A DNA stretch of 34,264 nt from CAJBLF01 sp964560855 (GCA_964560855.1 CAZLLU010000006.1:1-34264), one strand, 5' to 3'; shown: positions 18,361-26,591, counted from the stretch's first letter. The notes: a model not told the origin generated them from the sequence alone. Translations and numbers: made by a program.

Positions 18361-18508
18361 CAGATAGCCGCAAATCGCCTCATATCGCCACAGATTGTAA
18401 CGGTATAATCTATTTTGTCTTCTCGAAGCAATATACAATGTATCGATTATCAGAGAGTTTTCAACAACTTCTGCATTATTATTGTAGCATGCAATCTGTA
18501 GCTATCTG
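18361..18508. repeat. Large imperfect palindrome around the pheS promoter
   Basis: CAGATAGC (18361-18368) pairs with GCTATCTG (18501-18508). Inside it, ACAGATTG (18390-18397) pairs with CAATCTGT (18492-18499). The right arm is also a tandem ATCTGTAGC pair. The pheS promoter candidate lies between the arms. A separate GTCCGC-TGAA-GCGGAC hairpin follows near 18513-18528. No gene is seen in 18332-18681. Confidence 0.55.
18437..18464 (-). promoter_or_regulatory. Candidate pheS promoter
   Basis: Minus strand TTGAAA (18464-18459), 16 bp, TACATT (18442-18437). Confidence 0.4.
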
Positions 18509-18614
18509 TAGCGTCCGCTGAAGCGGACTTGTGGCAATTTGAAGCAAAATTAGTCAATTTTGGTCAATTTTAGCGATTTTGTCAATCCAAACAATCAAGG
18601 GTGGAGCGTTTGTT

Positions 18615-18643
18615 TTGCAAAAACGGAAAATCGAGAATATAAT
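18615..18643 (+). promoter_or_regulatory. ftsE promoter
   Basis: TTGCAA (18615-18620), 17 bp, TATAAT (18638-18643), 38 bp before the ATG. Confidence 0.6.
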
Positions 18644-18681
18644 CAAGTACACAAACAAAAACTTTTATATCAGCGCACACC

Positions 18682-19350
18682 ATGAGAAATAACATACCAC
18701 TGATAGAGGTCAAAAATCTCACACGGGGATACCGGGACAATCCAGCGCACCTTTTCGACAACCTGAACTTGTCTGTAGAACAAAACGAGTTTTTTGTCCT
18801 CACAGGAAAATCAGGTACCGGAAAGACTACATTGATAAAATTCATTACTGGGAAACTCACTCCGCCAGAAAAGACCATCTTCTACAACAGGATGGATATC
18901 TCCAAATTTTCAGGAGAGGATATTCAGGTCCTCAGAAAGAGATTGGGGATTATTTTTCAAGACTATCAGCTCTTGGAAGACGAAAGCGTCAGAAACAATA
19001 TCGTCTATCCGCTCCATCTCTATGAATTGGGAGAAACTATCATCGAATCAAAGCTGAAACAAGTACTCCAGAAAATCAACATAAAACATCTTCTCGATAA
19101 ACCAGTGAAATTATTGAGCTCAGGAGAAAAGCAGAAAGTAACGATTGCCAGAGCTCTCATCCACGATCCGGAATTCATCATTGCCGACGAACCTACAGGA
19201 AATCTCGACCGAGAAAGTACACAAGCGATAGCGGATATTCTCATCCAAGCACATACAGCAGGAACGACGATATTCCTTATCACTCACGACATTCACTTCC
19301 TGAATTATCTTAAAGCAAAGCATACTATTGCACTTCATATCATCAAATAA
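18682..19350 (+). CDS. ftsE: FtsE-like ABC transporter ATPase
   Basis: This 222-aa ATP-binding cassette has Walker A GKSGTGKTT starting at residue 42 and the Q-loop IIFQDYQLLEDESVRNN. The signature LSSGEKQKVTIARA lies near 147, Walker B FIIADEPTGNLD near 170, and the switch His in FLITHD. The Q-loop text and DEPTGNLD put it in the FtsE/LolD/MacB group; size and the early FDNLNLSVEQNEFFVLTG fit FtsE. FtsE normally works with the membrane protein FtsX to activate septal wall hydrolases. No FtsX follows; the next gene, 31 bp on, encodes a soluble 166-aa protein. All Gly codons are GGN. Confidence 0.85.
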   Translation: MRNNIPLIEVKNLTRGYRDNPAHLFDNLNLSVEQNEFFVLTGKSGTGKTTLIKFITGKLTPPEKTIFYNRMDISKFSGEDIQVLRKRLGIIFQDYQLLEDESVRNNIVYPLHLYELGETIIESKLKQVLQKINIKHLLDKPVKLLSSGEKQKVTIARALIHDPEFIIADEPTGNLDRESTQAIADILIQAHTAGTTIFLITHDIHFLNYLKAKHTIALHIIK

Positions 19351-19381
19351 CGTTTTACCTCTCTATAACGACGATTATCGT

Positions 19382-19882
19382 ATGGCTGAAAACAAGAAAG
19401 AGATCATCAGCAGAAATATCGCTGAAGAGATAGATATACTCGATATTGCAGGATATCTCAAAGAAGAGGTAAAAGCTTTTCTCGAACATCTACATTATTA
19501 CAAAATCAAAAACATCCTCCAAAATATCGATGCACTGAAAGAATATCTCATCTGCCTCGACCATCAAAACACAGCCCAAATCCAAGAGCTCGATCATATC
19601 AACAACGAAGATATGGAACGAAATGAACAGCATAATATCCATTATTATATTTCCGAAAAAGGATTGAAAAAAGTTTGAGAACAAAAAATCAAGCAAAAGA
19701 TACGGGAGAATGATTTCAATCTCAATTACGTCATGCAAGGCGTAAAAGGGTTCCTCGTACTTACTGCAGACGAATTCTGCAATGCCTCCCCTACCAGGAT
19801 GTCCATCAACAGGATGCTTCGACAGAAACAATTGAAAGATACTGGGAGCTTGAGTACAGAAGACGCATCGTTGCCCGACTAA
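19382..19882 (+). CDS. Hypothetical soluble protein in operon with ftsE
   Basis: This 166-aa helical, acidic protein starts MAENKKEIISRNIAEEIDIL. A block of about 100 residues is rich in Asp/Glu/His, with EHLHYYKIKNILQNIDALKE likely coiled coil. The C-terminal part (NYVMQGVKGFLVLTADEF) may be globular, and the end is Ser/Thr/Asp rich. One TGA Gly lies at 19676-19678, in KKV-G-EQKIKQKI. It is 31 bp after ftsE with no promoter between, and a terminator follows, so the two are co-transcribed. I recognise no family. Its place suggests a link to FtsE, but it has no membrane segment and cannot be FtsX. Confidence 0.78.
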
Positions 19883-19905
19883 AAAACCAATCAACAAAAA
19901 AAAAT

Positions 19906-19929
19906 AAGCCTCACAAGAGGTTTTTTTTA
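19906..19929 (+). terminator. Terminator of the ftsE operon
   Basis: AAGCCTC-ACAA-GAGGTTT followed by T run. Confidence 0.8.
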
Positions 19930-19931
19930 TT

Positions 19932-20080
19932 CCGGCATCATTTCGGCACCACTTTCGTAGTATGCCTCATTCCGGCGCTAAGAAGTTGCGGCCGGAATCT
20001 TAGAGTTCTACTACTAGATTCCGGTTGCAAACCGGAACACCGAAATGAGGTGATGTAGTGAGGGCGTCGGAATGAGCGTC
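19932..20080. repeat. Inverted CATTCCG repeat cluster
   Basis: TCATTTCGG (19938-19946) and CTCATTCCG (19966-19974) reappear in inverse form as CCGAAATGA (20040-20048) and CGGAATGAG (20068-20076). Between them are two mutually exclusive hairpins: CCGGAATCT (19992-20000)/AGATTCCGG (20016-20024) and TTCCGGTT (20019-20026)/AACCGGAA (20030-20037). The units match the tandem CATTCCG repeats at 32.58 kb. Confidence 0.7.
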
Positions 20081-20246
20081 AATGTAATAGTAAGCCCAGC
20101 GAAGCGTCTTTGAAAGATAAACGCCCTCTGAACGATAAAATATCCTTTGAACGGGATGCTTTTTTATCATTTCATCGCGACCAACGAGAGCTTTTATCAC
20201 AAACCATAGATGAGCTTTTATCATGAGCGAAGCGAATTAATTCGCC
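20081..20246. repeat. Repeat debris upstream of the HrcA-like gene
   Basis: It contains AGTAAGCCCAGCGAAGCGTC, the end word of the approximately 200-bp family. It also has TTTTATCATTTCATCGCGA and two GAGCTTTTATCA copies (20188-20199, 20212-20223), shared with 2865-2889. No gene is seen. Confidence 0.5.
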
Positions 20247-20274
20247 TTGAGAATTTACCGTAAAACCATATAGT
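20247..20274 (+). promoter_or_regulatory. Promoter for the hrcA-like gene
   Basis: TTGAGA (20247-20252), 16 bp, TATAGT (20269-20274), 49 bp before the ATG. Confidence 0.5.
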
Positions 20275-20323
20275 CTACATACAAAAAACAAACATTTTAC
20301 CTGACAGATACGATTTTTTCGAT

Positions 20324-20995
20324 ATGGGGAAATTCGACAATAAACTTCTCGCATTGCTCGATGTCGTCATCGACAATTATATCAACAAAGGAGAACCTGT
20401 TGGTTCAAAATTTTTGCATTCGCTAAAAGACGCAGAATATGCACCTTCTACATTGAGAAAATATTTGAATCAATTGGAAAAAGCAGGCATGGTCTACCAG
20501 CCATACAATTCATCAGGAAGGGTTCCTACCGTACAAGGATTGACGACCTATATAGAAAATTATCTCGTAGCGCAAGAAGAAGAAAAAAACGTCGAAGTAA
20601 TCAAAGTCAGAAGCGGACTGAGACAATTAGTGGAAAGTATCGGAGGTGTAGCAGATGGTGTCGTAGTAGGATTCGTCAGAAACGATGAATATTACTACCT
20701 ATGAATAAACAACTTGCTCAAAGATGATATGGTTAGCGAATATGAAGCGACAAAGCATATCATACGTTTCATTGAGGAAAAAAGAATTGTAAAATTTATC
20801 GACAGCAAAATCCTGAAAAAAAACCAAATTTACTATACTTTCATCGAAGACCAGAAGACATTGATTTCTTGCTTGTATGCAAAAATAACAGTCGACGACT
20901 ATGATTGTATTATTTCCATCATCGGTCCTACGAGAGTAAACTACAAAAAAAACGTAGCAATCTTCAAAAAATTATTACAATCTTTATGTAAATAA
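20324..20995 (+). CDS. hrcA: HrcA-like heat-shock transcription repressor (short form)
   Basis: The product is 223 aa. The N-terminal winged helix, residues 1-70, matches HrcA closely: VIDNYINKGEPVGSKFL, then APSTLRKYLNQLEKAGMVYQ and SSGRVPTVQG. The C-terminal part keeps YYLGINNLL (one Gly is TGA, 20702-20704) and SIIGPTRVNYKKNVAIFKKL, the usual HrcA end. At 223 aa it lacks about a third of the normal 340, so most of the middle GAF-like/insert region is missing or reduced. HrcA represses groE and dnaK operons through CIRCE (TTAGCACTC-N9-GAGTGCTAA). No complete CIRCE is visible here, and no dnaK, grpE or groEL gene is adjacent. Its target site may differ. The next gene starts 11 bp after the stop. 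Confidence 0.85.
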
Positions 20996-21006
20996 CCAAA
21001 ACGATC

Positions 21007-21372
21007 ATGGCAGACAAGATAGAAAACCAAGAGATAGAAATTGGCAAATGAGGCAAAGAGCAAATAGAAAAGTCCGAATATATTCCGTTTAAATCAGAGA
21101 TCAGCAACGAAGAAAAGAAAGAAGATATAGATATAGATATCGAAGCAGAATACGATAAAATAGATCAGAAAGAAGATATTCCTCATAAAATAAATAATAG
21201 CTCACTATCAGGTTTTGAAGCCCAATGAGAAGAGTTTATAAAAAAGAATCCCGATATGAAAAATAGGGTCCCTGCAGGAGCGAATATTCCTGGAGATTTG
21301 AACGACCCAAAAGAGAAAAACAACATTTTCTGAAGGATAAGCAAATGGATCCTCTGAGAAAACAACCGCTAA
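21007..21372 (+). CDS. Hypothetical acidic protein downstream of hrcA
   Basis: The 121-aa frame is complete only when TGA is Gly (four in-frame TGA), so a standard-code annotation would miss it. The N-terminal two thirds are very acidic and probably unfolded (EEKKEDIDIDIEAEYDKIDQ). The C-terminal part, NRVPAGANIPGDLNDP then GRISKWILGENNR, is a possible short amphipathic helix. It starts 11 bp after hrcA and is probably co-transcribed. The position is where many genomes have grpE, and the acidic start would fit GrpE's disordered N-terminus, but no GrpE core follows. I do not recognise a family. Confidence 0.65.
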
Positions 21373-21461
21373 TCATACAATTAGACACATAGATACCCAT
21401 AACGTAAAAAACGGAAAATCGTTTCAACGTTGTATCATTTTACCATTTCAACAATATACGA

Positions 21462-21959
21462 ATGGCGATAATTCAAAGCGCTTGATGAATTGTGTATTTC
21501 ATCGCAGAAGACGGAGAACCAAGATATTTACTAATCAAAAGACACGCACTCAGCGGCAAGATAGAACGAGTCGCACCCAAGGGCAAGATTCAAGGGAGCG
21601 AAGAGATAACCAAAGCTGCGCTCAGAGAAGTTAGTGAAGAAACAGGTATCCCAATCAATCAGATGAGAATCAAACAACAACTATGAACGACTCAATTGAG
21701 AAACACGGAAAACATCAAAGGACAAATGGACAAGGATGTCACGTATTTCCTCGTACAATATTCCGGAAACCCAGATTTCGTCAAGATAGAACGTGCAGAA
21801 GGCTATATCGGCATCCACAAACGGTGTACGCTGAGTGAAGTACTGGCGCTCATCTATTACCAGGACATCAGAGAATTGATCAGAAAAAGCTATGCGTTGA
21901 TCAAGGAAGGACAGAAGAATCAAGACATCAAGAAAGACTTTATGAAGAAACTCTGATAA
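21462..21959 (+). CDS. Nudix hydrolase
   Basis: This 165-aa enzyme hydrolyses nucleoside diphosphates linked to another group. The Nudix box is complete at residues 41-63: G-x5-E-x7-REVSEETGI (GKIQGSEEITKAAL, then REVSEETGI), with all metal-binding Glu present. The start MAIIQSAGGIVYFI uses tandem TGA for the two Gly of the usual SAGGIV strand. The substrate cannot be read from sequence; the short box-flanking strands (RYLLIKR, VAPKGK) resemble Ap4A or NTP hydrolases. The C-terminal helix is Lys-rich. It may belong to the hrcA transcription unit, 89 bp after the acidic gene. Confidence 0.9.
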
Positions 21960-22191
21960 TTGAACCCAACGAAAACACAAAGTATTGAGCATTTTCATGA
22001 GGCCGAAATTACATTTACTAGCCAACTACGTCCGAAATGTAATGAGGGATTATTGTGATAGTAACCATGCATTCTTCAACCAAAAACTAAACATATTTTT
22101 TAAGGAGAATATATACCAACGAGTTGAGAAACAATAAATACGAATGTAGTGAAGTAGGTATTGATCTCGAAAACAGTCAGTATAAAATAGA
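21960..22191. other. Intergenic region before the HPF-like gene
   Basis: No gene is recognised. It contains GCCGAAATTACATTTACTAG and TCCGAAATGTAATGAGGGAT, a decayed relation of the CATTCCG/CGAAATGA repeats; CATTT and AAATG words face each other as an imperfect inverted pair. AAGGAG at about 22103 has no ATG within range. Confidence 0.35.
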
Positions 22192-22219
22192 TTGCATTTT
22201 TTTATCAATTGCATATATA
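22192..22219 (+). promoter_or_regulatory. Promoter for the HPF-like gene
   Basis: TTGCAT (22192-22197), 16 bp, TATATA (22214-22219). Confidence 0.45.
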
Positions 22220-22271
22220 CACCATAAAGCTATTGGCTTCAACCGTTTTTTATCCTGTATACAAAGAAAGA

Positions 22272-22622
22272 ATGGCAAACACACCGGTAGTCTCGTATCA
22301 ATTCGTAGACGTCCCAACGAACATGCAAGAAGAAATCAAAAACCTCGTGCAAAAGAATCTCGAAGGGAAAATGGACTCATATCTCAAGAAAATCTATTCC
22401 AAGAAAGAAACCGCAGAAATCAGAATCGAATACATCATCAGCAAGAACAAGCAAGGGAAACGAACAGGAGACTTCAAATTCAGCTACGATGGAGACCTCT
22501 TCAAACGATCAACCGGAGAAGGCGGATTCAAGATCATAGAAGACATACCAAACCATGCATTCGAACATTTCAAGAAACACCTTTCGGACAAAAACGAAAG
22601 CCCTAACAAGACTAAGAAATAA
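22272..22622 (+). CDS. Possible HPF/RaiA-type ribosome-associated protein
   Basis: The product is 116 aa. The helix MQEEIKNLVQKNLEGKMDSYL is followed by beta strands (AEIRIEYIISKNKQ; GDFKFSYDGDLFKRST). A second helix, NHAFEHFKKHLSDKNES, follows, and the tail is Lys-rich. This beta-alpha order and the late A-x2-HFKKHLSDK helix resemble the S30AE domain of ribosome hibernation factors, which dimerise or silence 70S ribosomes in starvation. The match is by shape and a few residues, not by a firm motif. It is followed 66 bp later by greA. All Gly codons are GGN. Confidence 0.55.
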   Translation: MANTPVVSYQFVDVPTNMQEEIKNLVQKNLEGKMDSYLKKIYSKKETAEIRIEYIISKNKQGKRTGDFKFSYDGDLFKRSTGEGGFKIIEDIPNHAFEHFKKHLSDKNESPNKTKK

Positions 22623-22688
22623 ATTAAAATATCAAAATATAAGACCATTTTTTGATACTTGCTACTTTATACTTTATACTAGAAAAAG

Positions 22689-23189
22689 ATGAAAAAGAAT
22701 TATCTTACCAAAGAGGGATACGAGCAGTTGGTCGACGAGTTGAACGAGCTAAAAAAAGTGAAATTGCCTGCTGTCCTCGAAAGACTCGGAGAAGCAAAAG
22801 CGATGGGAGATCTTTCAGAAAACTTCGAATATAAGTCAGCGCTCGAAGACAAAGATTTCATCAATTCCAGGATTACGGAGATAGAAACATTGATCGATGA
22901 CGTAGAGATCATCAAGGAAGAGAAGAAGACGAAAGCAGAAAAAATCGTAGACTATGGATCCACCGTAACAGTAGAGACCGATGATGGAGATACCTATACC
23001 GTAGATATTGTAGGTACATGAGAGACAACAATGGAATTTGATAATAATATGAAAGCTGTCAAAGATTCCATCAAGATTTCATTAGAATCACCTATAGGAC
23101 TCGCGATAAAATGAAAAAAAGCAGGAGATGTCGTCAAGATGAGACTCCAGACCGGAAAAAGAGATGTTAAAATACTAAGCGTAAAGTAA
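22689..23189 (+). CDS. greA: Transcription elongation factor GreA
   Basis: This 166-aa factor enters the RNA polymerase secondary channel and stimulates cleavage of backtracked RNA. The N-terminal coiled-coil hairpin (residues 1-75) has LTKEGYEQLVDELNELKK and the acidic tip GDLSENFEYKSA, where Asp and Glu coordinate the catalytic Mg. The C-terminal FKBP-like domain starts near 80, with YGSTVTVETDDGDTYTVDIVGTGE, SPIGLAIKGKKAGDVV (Gly by TGA) and a short end. Length is slightly over the usual 158. The next gene is convergent and its stop codon lies 1 bp away. Confidence 0.95.
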
Positions 23190-23190
23190 T

Positions 23191-24165
23191 TTAATTGAAT
23201 TGTACGTCAGTGACGTCCCGTTCATTCCATATATCAAAAGTAATCCTGCACGTAGCGGGATTCTTTTTGTTATCGGATCATTGGAGACCGAGCGTGATGG
23301 TATAAGGATCATGATAAGTCAACGTGCCCTCCGGATCTATCGAACGAAGCTGAGTGAAATCATTCTGGCAGTTGGACTTAATGAGATTCAGTTTATTATC
23401 GACGACGAATTGTCTATTCACGATTTTGAACATGCTTGAAATATCTAGGATCATATCGTCAGAGATATCCTTAAACATGAATCCAAATTGATTATCGTCA
23501 AACATAGTCCGGTATCCAGTACTGTGCTTGTAGAACGTATAATCTCGATAAGATTCAAAAGTATCCTTGTTGTTGGTGATATAATTGGTTATTAGGTAAG
23601 TGCAGTCACGGGATTTGGTGACCTTGCTACAAACGAAACGTTCGATACTGACAACCAACGTATCATTGAACCGAACCTGGATATCCGATCAAGATTTGAC
23701 CGCAGTCAATTGAGGTTGAGTAGAAAGATCAAGGTAGAGCAAATCTTTTACAAAAAAATATTTATTGTCGTTGATAATAACTCATTGATCAGGGAGCTTG
23801 ATGGTTGTGACATCAACAACTGGAGTCACCTTGTAATATTTCTTGACCGTACCGACAAGTTCTATTTCCTTGCCAGCATAGGCATTGAGATTGATAGCCG
23901 AACTCTTGAGCCCGATCTTTTCATTATTGCTCGTAATGAGAGAATGAGTATAATTCGGAAAATTATTGTCTACAGAGATTCTTCACTCCAAAGGAAGAGA
24001 CGCTCACAAGGTATACATCATATTTTCCTGAGGAGTCTGTGTGATCCTCTGAGAGATTCATGACAGAAGCTTAATCAAGAAATAGGTCGCTATGCAAAGC
24101 AGGACAAATCGTAATATGACTTTTATATTTACTATTTTCTTTTGCTTCAACTTTCTTATAACCAT
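23191..24165 (-). CDS. Membrane-anchored protein with OB-like domain
   Basis: The product is 324 aa with TGA as Gly. A basic N-terminus and one membrane helix (ILRFVLLCIATYFLIKLL, about 16-33) are followed by an external region. LNAYAGKEIELVGTVKKYYK, near residues 92-112, looks like an OB-fold strand pair. The rest is beta-rich and ends with a Cys pair region (FVCSKVTKSRDCTYL) and another Cys in the tail. No family is recognised. If TGA is taken as stop, it ends at 23278; with code 25 it runs to the TAA at 23193-23191. It then reads through the greA terminator hairpin and adds about 29 residues. The start at 24165 is the only in-frame ATG before the membrane helix. Confidence 0.72.
23242..23268 (+). 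terminator. greA terminator inside the convergent gene's end
   Basis: AATCCTGC/GCGGGATT with an ACGTA loop and a CTTTTT tail. It overlaps the last codons of the minus-strand gene. Confidence 0.65.
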
Positions 24166-24217
24166 TGTGGTAAAAAATAGTGTAAAAAAATGTGTAAAAA
24201 AATGAATACAATGACCT

Positions 24218-24245
24218 ATTATAATGATTTTAAGAAAAAAAGCAA
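24218..24245 (-). promoter_or_regulatory. Promoter for the OB-like membrane protein gene
   Basis: Minus strand TTGCTT (24245-24240), 16 bp, TATAAT (24223-24218). Downstream are two to three TGTAAAAAAA units (24170-24205) in the leader. Confidence 0.6.
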
Positions 24246-24290
24246 GGTTATCAAATAGGACAAAATTTTTAGCTAAGCCACTTCCTACCT

Positions 24291-24866
24291 ATGGAAAACC
24301 AATGGAAACCTCTAATAGACCAGTTTATAAGCATAAACTCACATACCAACCTCTCAGCTATCAGGGACCCAGAAGGAATCCAAATCAAACATATCAACGA
24401 TTCTCTCGAAATCAACAAGATACAGCGTTTCAAGCCAAAATCTACCCTCTGCGATGTCGGAACTGGTGGTGGTTTTCCGCTCCTGCCGATAGCTATGACC
24501 AATCCGGAAATTCAATGTATAGGCATAGACTCGACCAAAAAAAAGGTAGATGCCATCAACCAGATGATCAAACAGTTGGATATCAAAAATGCCAAAGCGA
24601 TCCGGACCAGAGCCGAAGACCATAAGGCTGAATATGACTACGTTACCGCCAGAGCGGTTAGCTATATAGACAAACTCTTGCCACGAGTTTATCACTTGGT
24701 CAAAAAATGAGGATTGCTTATCCTCTACAAACAACACTCTCCGGAAGAACAACAAGACATCAAAAATCTGGCACCCAAATATCATTTCAGACTCCGGAAA
24801 ACGCATGAATACCAACTTTTCGAAGGAGACATCCCAAGAATCATCTATATTTTAAAAAAATCATAG
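24291..24866 (+). CDS. rsmG: 16S rRNA (guanine527-N7)-methyltransferase RsmG
   Basis: This 191-aa SAM-dependent methyltransferase acts on the 530 loop of 16S rRNA and ends in TAG. MENQWKPLIDQFISINSHTN and LSAIRDPEGIQIKHINDSL are the RsmG N-terminal signature. SAM motif I, CDVGTGGGFPLLPIA, lies near residue 54. CIGIDSTKKKVDAI is motif II and VTARAVSYIDKLLP motif IV. One Gly in VKK-G-GLLILYK is TGA (24708-24710). It is a little shorter than the usual 205-240. It is divergent from the OB-like gene; its own promoter was not identified. Confidence 0.93.
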
Positions 24867-24870
24867 GATA

Positions 24871-24898
24871 TTGCTTTTTCAAGAAAAATATATATAAG
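24871..24898 (+). promoter_or_regulatory. Promoter for the 162-aa membrane protein gene
   Basis: TTGCTT (24871-24876), 16 bp, TATAAG (24893-24898), then TA. It shares CTTTTT-CAAGAAA-ATATATAAGTA with the promoter at 14729. Confidence 0.6.
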
Positions 24899-24929
24899 TA
24901 AGATATAAACACAAAAAAAATCGACGATT

Positions 24930-25418
24930 ATGAAAATATGTAAAAAGCCATTCGCAAAAGGGTTCACGATTTCTATGGTTCTCGTAACCATTGCGAACGT
25001 ATTCTTTTTTTTCTATCACTTTTTTTGGATTGGTATCGACGGATATGTCAGTGTGATTATCCAGCTCATTGCTTTAACGATAGAATACCTCGTCAGCGGT
25101 ATCTACGAAAAATTGCTTTTGAAAGGTAATCGAAAAGTCAACAAACTGACTCGTCACATCAAAAAAAGAAAGTGGATAGTACACCTACCAGCCAAAATAC
25201 TCTTGTATATCAGCTGTTTCTTGGCAGTATATATAAGCACGTATCTTCTCCGACTCTATTTTTTCTACCTGATTGGATGGGGAATGACCTATGACAATAT
25301 AGTAGAGGGTACACGAAATGCCTTGATAGCTGCACCAGTATTGGGAACAATCATGGGAGCTATCGTCATGTGGAGAAAAAAGAAGAATCTGAAAAAAAGA
25401 AAAAGCGCCTCAGTATAA
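24930..25418 (+). CDS. Hypothetical four-helix membrane protein
   Basis: This 162-aa protein has membrane helices at about residues 12-32 (ISMVLVTIANVFFFFYHFF), 38-58 (VSVIIQLIALTIEYLVSGI), 88-112 (LLYISCFLAVYISTYLLRLY) and 132-147 (APVLGTIMGAIVMW). A basic loop lies between helices 2 and 3, with a Lys/Arg tail. The layout recalls small exporters such as AlaE, but no sequence motif supports that. No in-frame TGA. The stop codon lies within the terminator hairpin that follows. Single-gene unit. Confidence 0.75.
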   Translation: MKICKKPFAKGFTISMVLVTIANVFFFFYHFFWIGIDGYVSVIIQLIALTIEYLVSGIYEKLLLKGNRKVNKLTRHIKKRKWIVHLPAKILLYISCFLAVYISTYLLRLYFFYLIGWGMTYDNIVEGTRNALIAAPVLGTIMGAIVMWRKKKNLKKRKSASV

Positions 25419-25433
25419 TGAAGCGCCTTTTTT
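25400..25433 (+). terminator. Terminator overlapping the stop codon
   Basis: AAAAGCGC (ends 25408) pairs with GCGC.TTTT (25423 on), one bulged C, then T run. The TAA at 25416-25418 is in the loop. Confidence 0.6.
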
Positions 25434-25492
25434 AGTATAAAGAAAATAAAAGGAGATATGATCAATTTTTTTATACATCAAGTCATATAGGA

Positions 25493-25690
25493 TTTCGAGC
25501 CATTACTCCCCCAGCATGAATCATAAGTCTAGCATATCGCTCCGAGATTCCATAACCGTAAAGTGGAATAAGAAGCAACTATCAAATATAAAGTAAAATG
25601 TGAAATTGATTTAATGGCGAGAAAAAGAGAAACAGCGCTTTTGCCTACTTTTGGAGCCGACCAAAAGTAGGTCATAGCGAAGCGTTTTGA
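25493..25690. repeat. Dispersed approximately 200-bp repeat, copy B
   Basis: It begins TTTCGAGCCATTACTCC and ends with the perfect 11-bp hairpin CCTACTTTTGG (25644-25654)/CCAAAAGTAGG (25661-25671) then TCATAGCGAAGCGTTTT. It lies between the terminator and the ZIP gene's end. Confidence 0.8.
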
Positions 25691-25706
25691 AAAAAATAGT
25701 TGTTTT

Positions 25707-26450
25707 TTATTCGACGAGCAATAAGGTCGCCATCAGTCAGAGTCCGATGAGGAAGAAGAGAATCTGGATAAGGGTCTGAGAAATTTTGGTTTCTTTATGT
25801 AATTCAGGGATAAGGTCAGAACCTGCGATATAGATGAAACTTCCTGCGGCAAACGGAATCAAGAAAGTTATCATATTGTTCACGTAGGAAGAAAGAAGAA
25901 ATACGATCACGACACCGACAATGGCAGTCAACGCCGTCAGAAAATTCATGAGCAGCGCTTTTTTTCTCGAATATCCTCCATGGACAAGAACGCCGAAATC
26001 TCAGATTTCCTGAGGAATTTCGTGGAACAATACAGCCAAAGTTGTGGTGATTCACAACGGAATATTGACCAAATAGCTTGAACCGATAATGAGTCCATCT
26101 ATCAAATTATGAACAACATCTCAGACAAGATTCATAGTAGCGACCGGATGAGTATGTGTCTTGGTGATTGGCATATGGCAATGATTTCGACGAATGACTT
26201 TTTCGGTAATCAAGCCAAAAAGTATTCATCACAGCAATGAAAGCGAAACGAATAGTGTCAGTCATTCCGATTCGATAGCTTCAGGCAACAAATGGAAAAA
26301 AGCATCTCAGAACAATGCTCATGCAGAAAAGCTAACAAGCAAGAGCAATATCTTTTGGAGCGACTTGAGTTTGAATCCGAAGAAGAAAATGCCGATAAGC
26401 GAAACAGAACTTACGATAAGTACACTGAGTAATGCATAGACGAATGTCAT
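25707..26450 (-). CDS. ZIP family metal transporter
   Basis: This 247-aa divalent metal importer has eight predicted membrane helices. Helix 4 holds VVHNLIDGLIIG and helix 5 holds VLFHEIPQEIGDFGVL, the two His/Glu metal-path motifs of ZIP proteins. DAFFHLLPEA lies in helix 2, and a His-rich loop (RRNHCHMPITKTHTHP) lies between helices 3 and 4. Several family Gly are TGA. The protein ends ATLLLVE at TAA. It most likely moves zinc or iron; the sequence does not settle the metal. Single-gene unit. Confidence 0.9.
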
Positions 26451-26529
26451 ATTCTTTATAACAATTTAAAATTTACAATTTGAAATGTATAATTTTGAAA
26501 CATGAACAAGCTCATAGGGTTTTAAATTC

Positions 26530-26591
26530 AAAATTCACTTGTCCTCGAAGGGGAAAATTTAAAATTCACTTGTCCTCGAAGAGGAAAATTT
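26530..26591. repeat. 31-bp tandem repeat, two units
   Basis: Two adjoining copies (26530-26560 and 26561-26591) start AAAATTCACTTGTCCTCGAA. They differ at one base (GGGG/GAGG) and are flanked by AATTTAAAATT low-complexity sequence. They lie upstream of the ZIP gene and after alr. Confidence 0.85.

Noticed and set aside
21007..21372. GrpE next to hrcA
   Set aside because: The acidic start fits, but the frame ends at 121 aa without the GrpE dimer helix or C-terminal beta domain.
22124..22606. Second plus-strand frame over the HPF-like gene
   Set aside because: It is very Arg/Gln-rich, has no start context and overlaps a frame with natural protein texture.
24224..24625. Plus-strand frame overlapping rsmG
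   Set aside because: The other frame holds the complete RsmG motif set.
24930..25418. L-alanine exporter AlaE
   Set aside because: Only the size and four-helix layout agree; no diagnostic residues could be pointed to.
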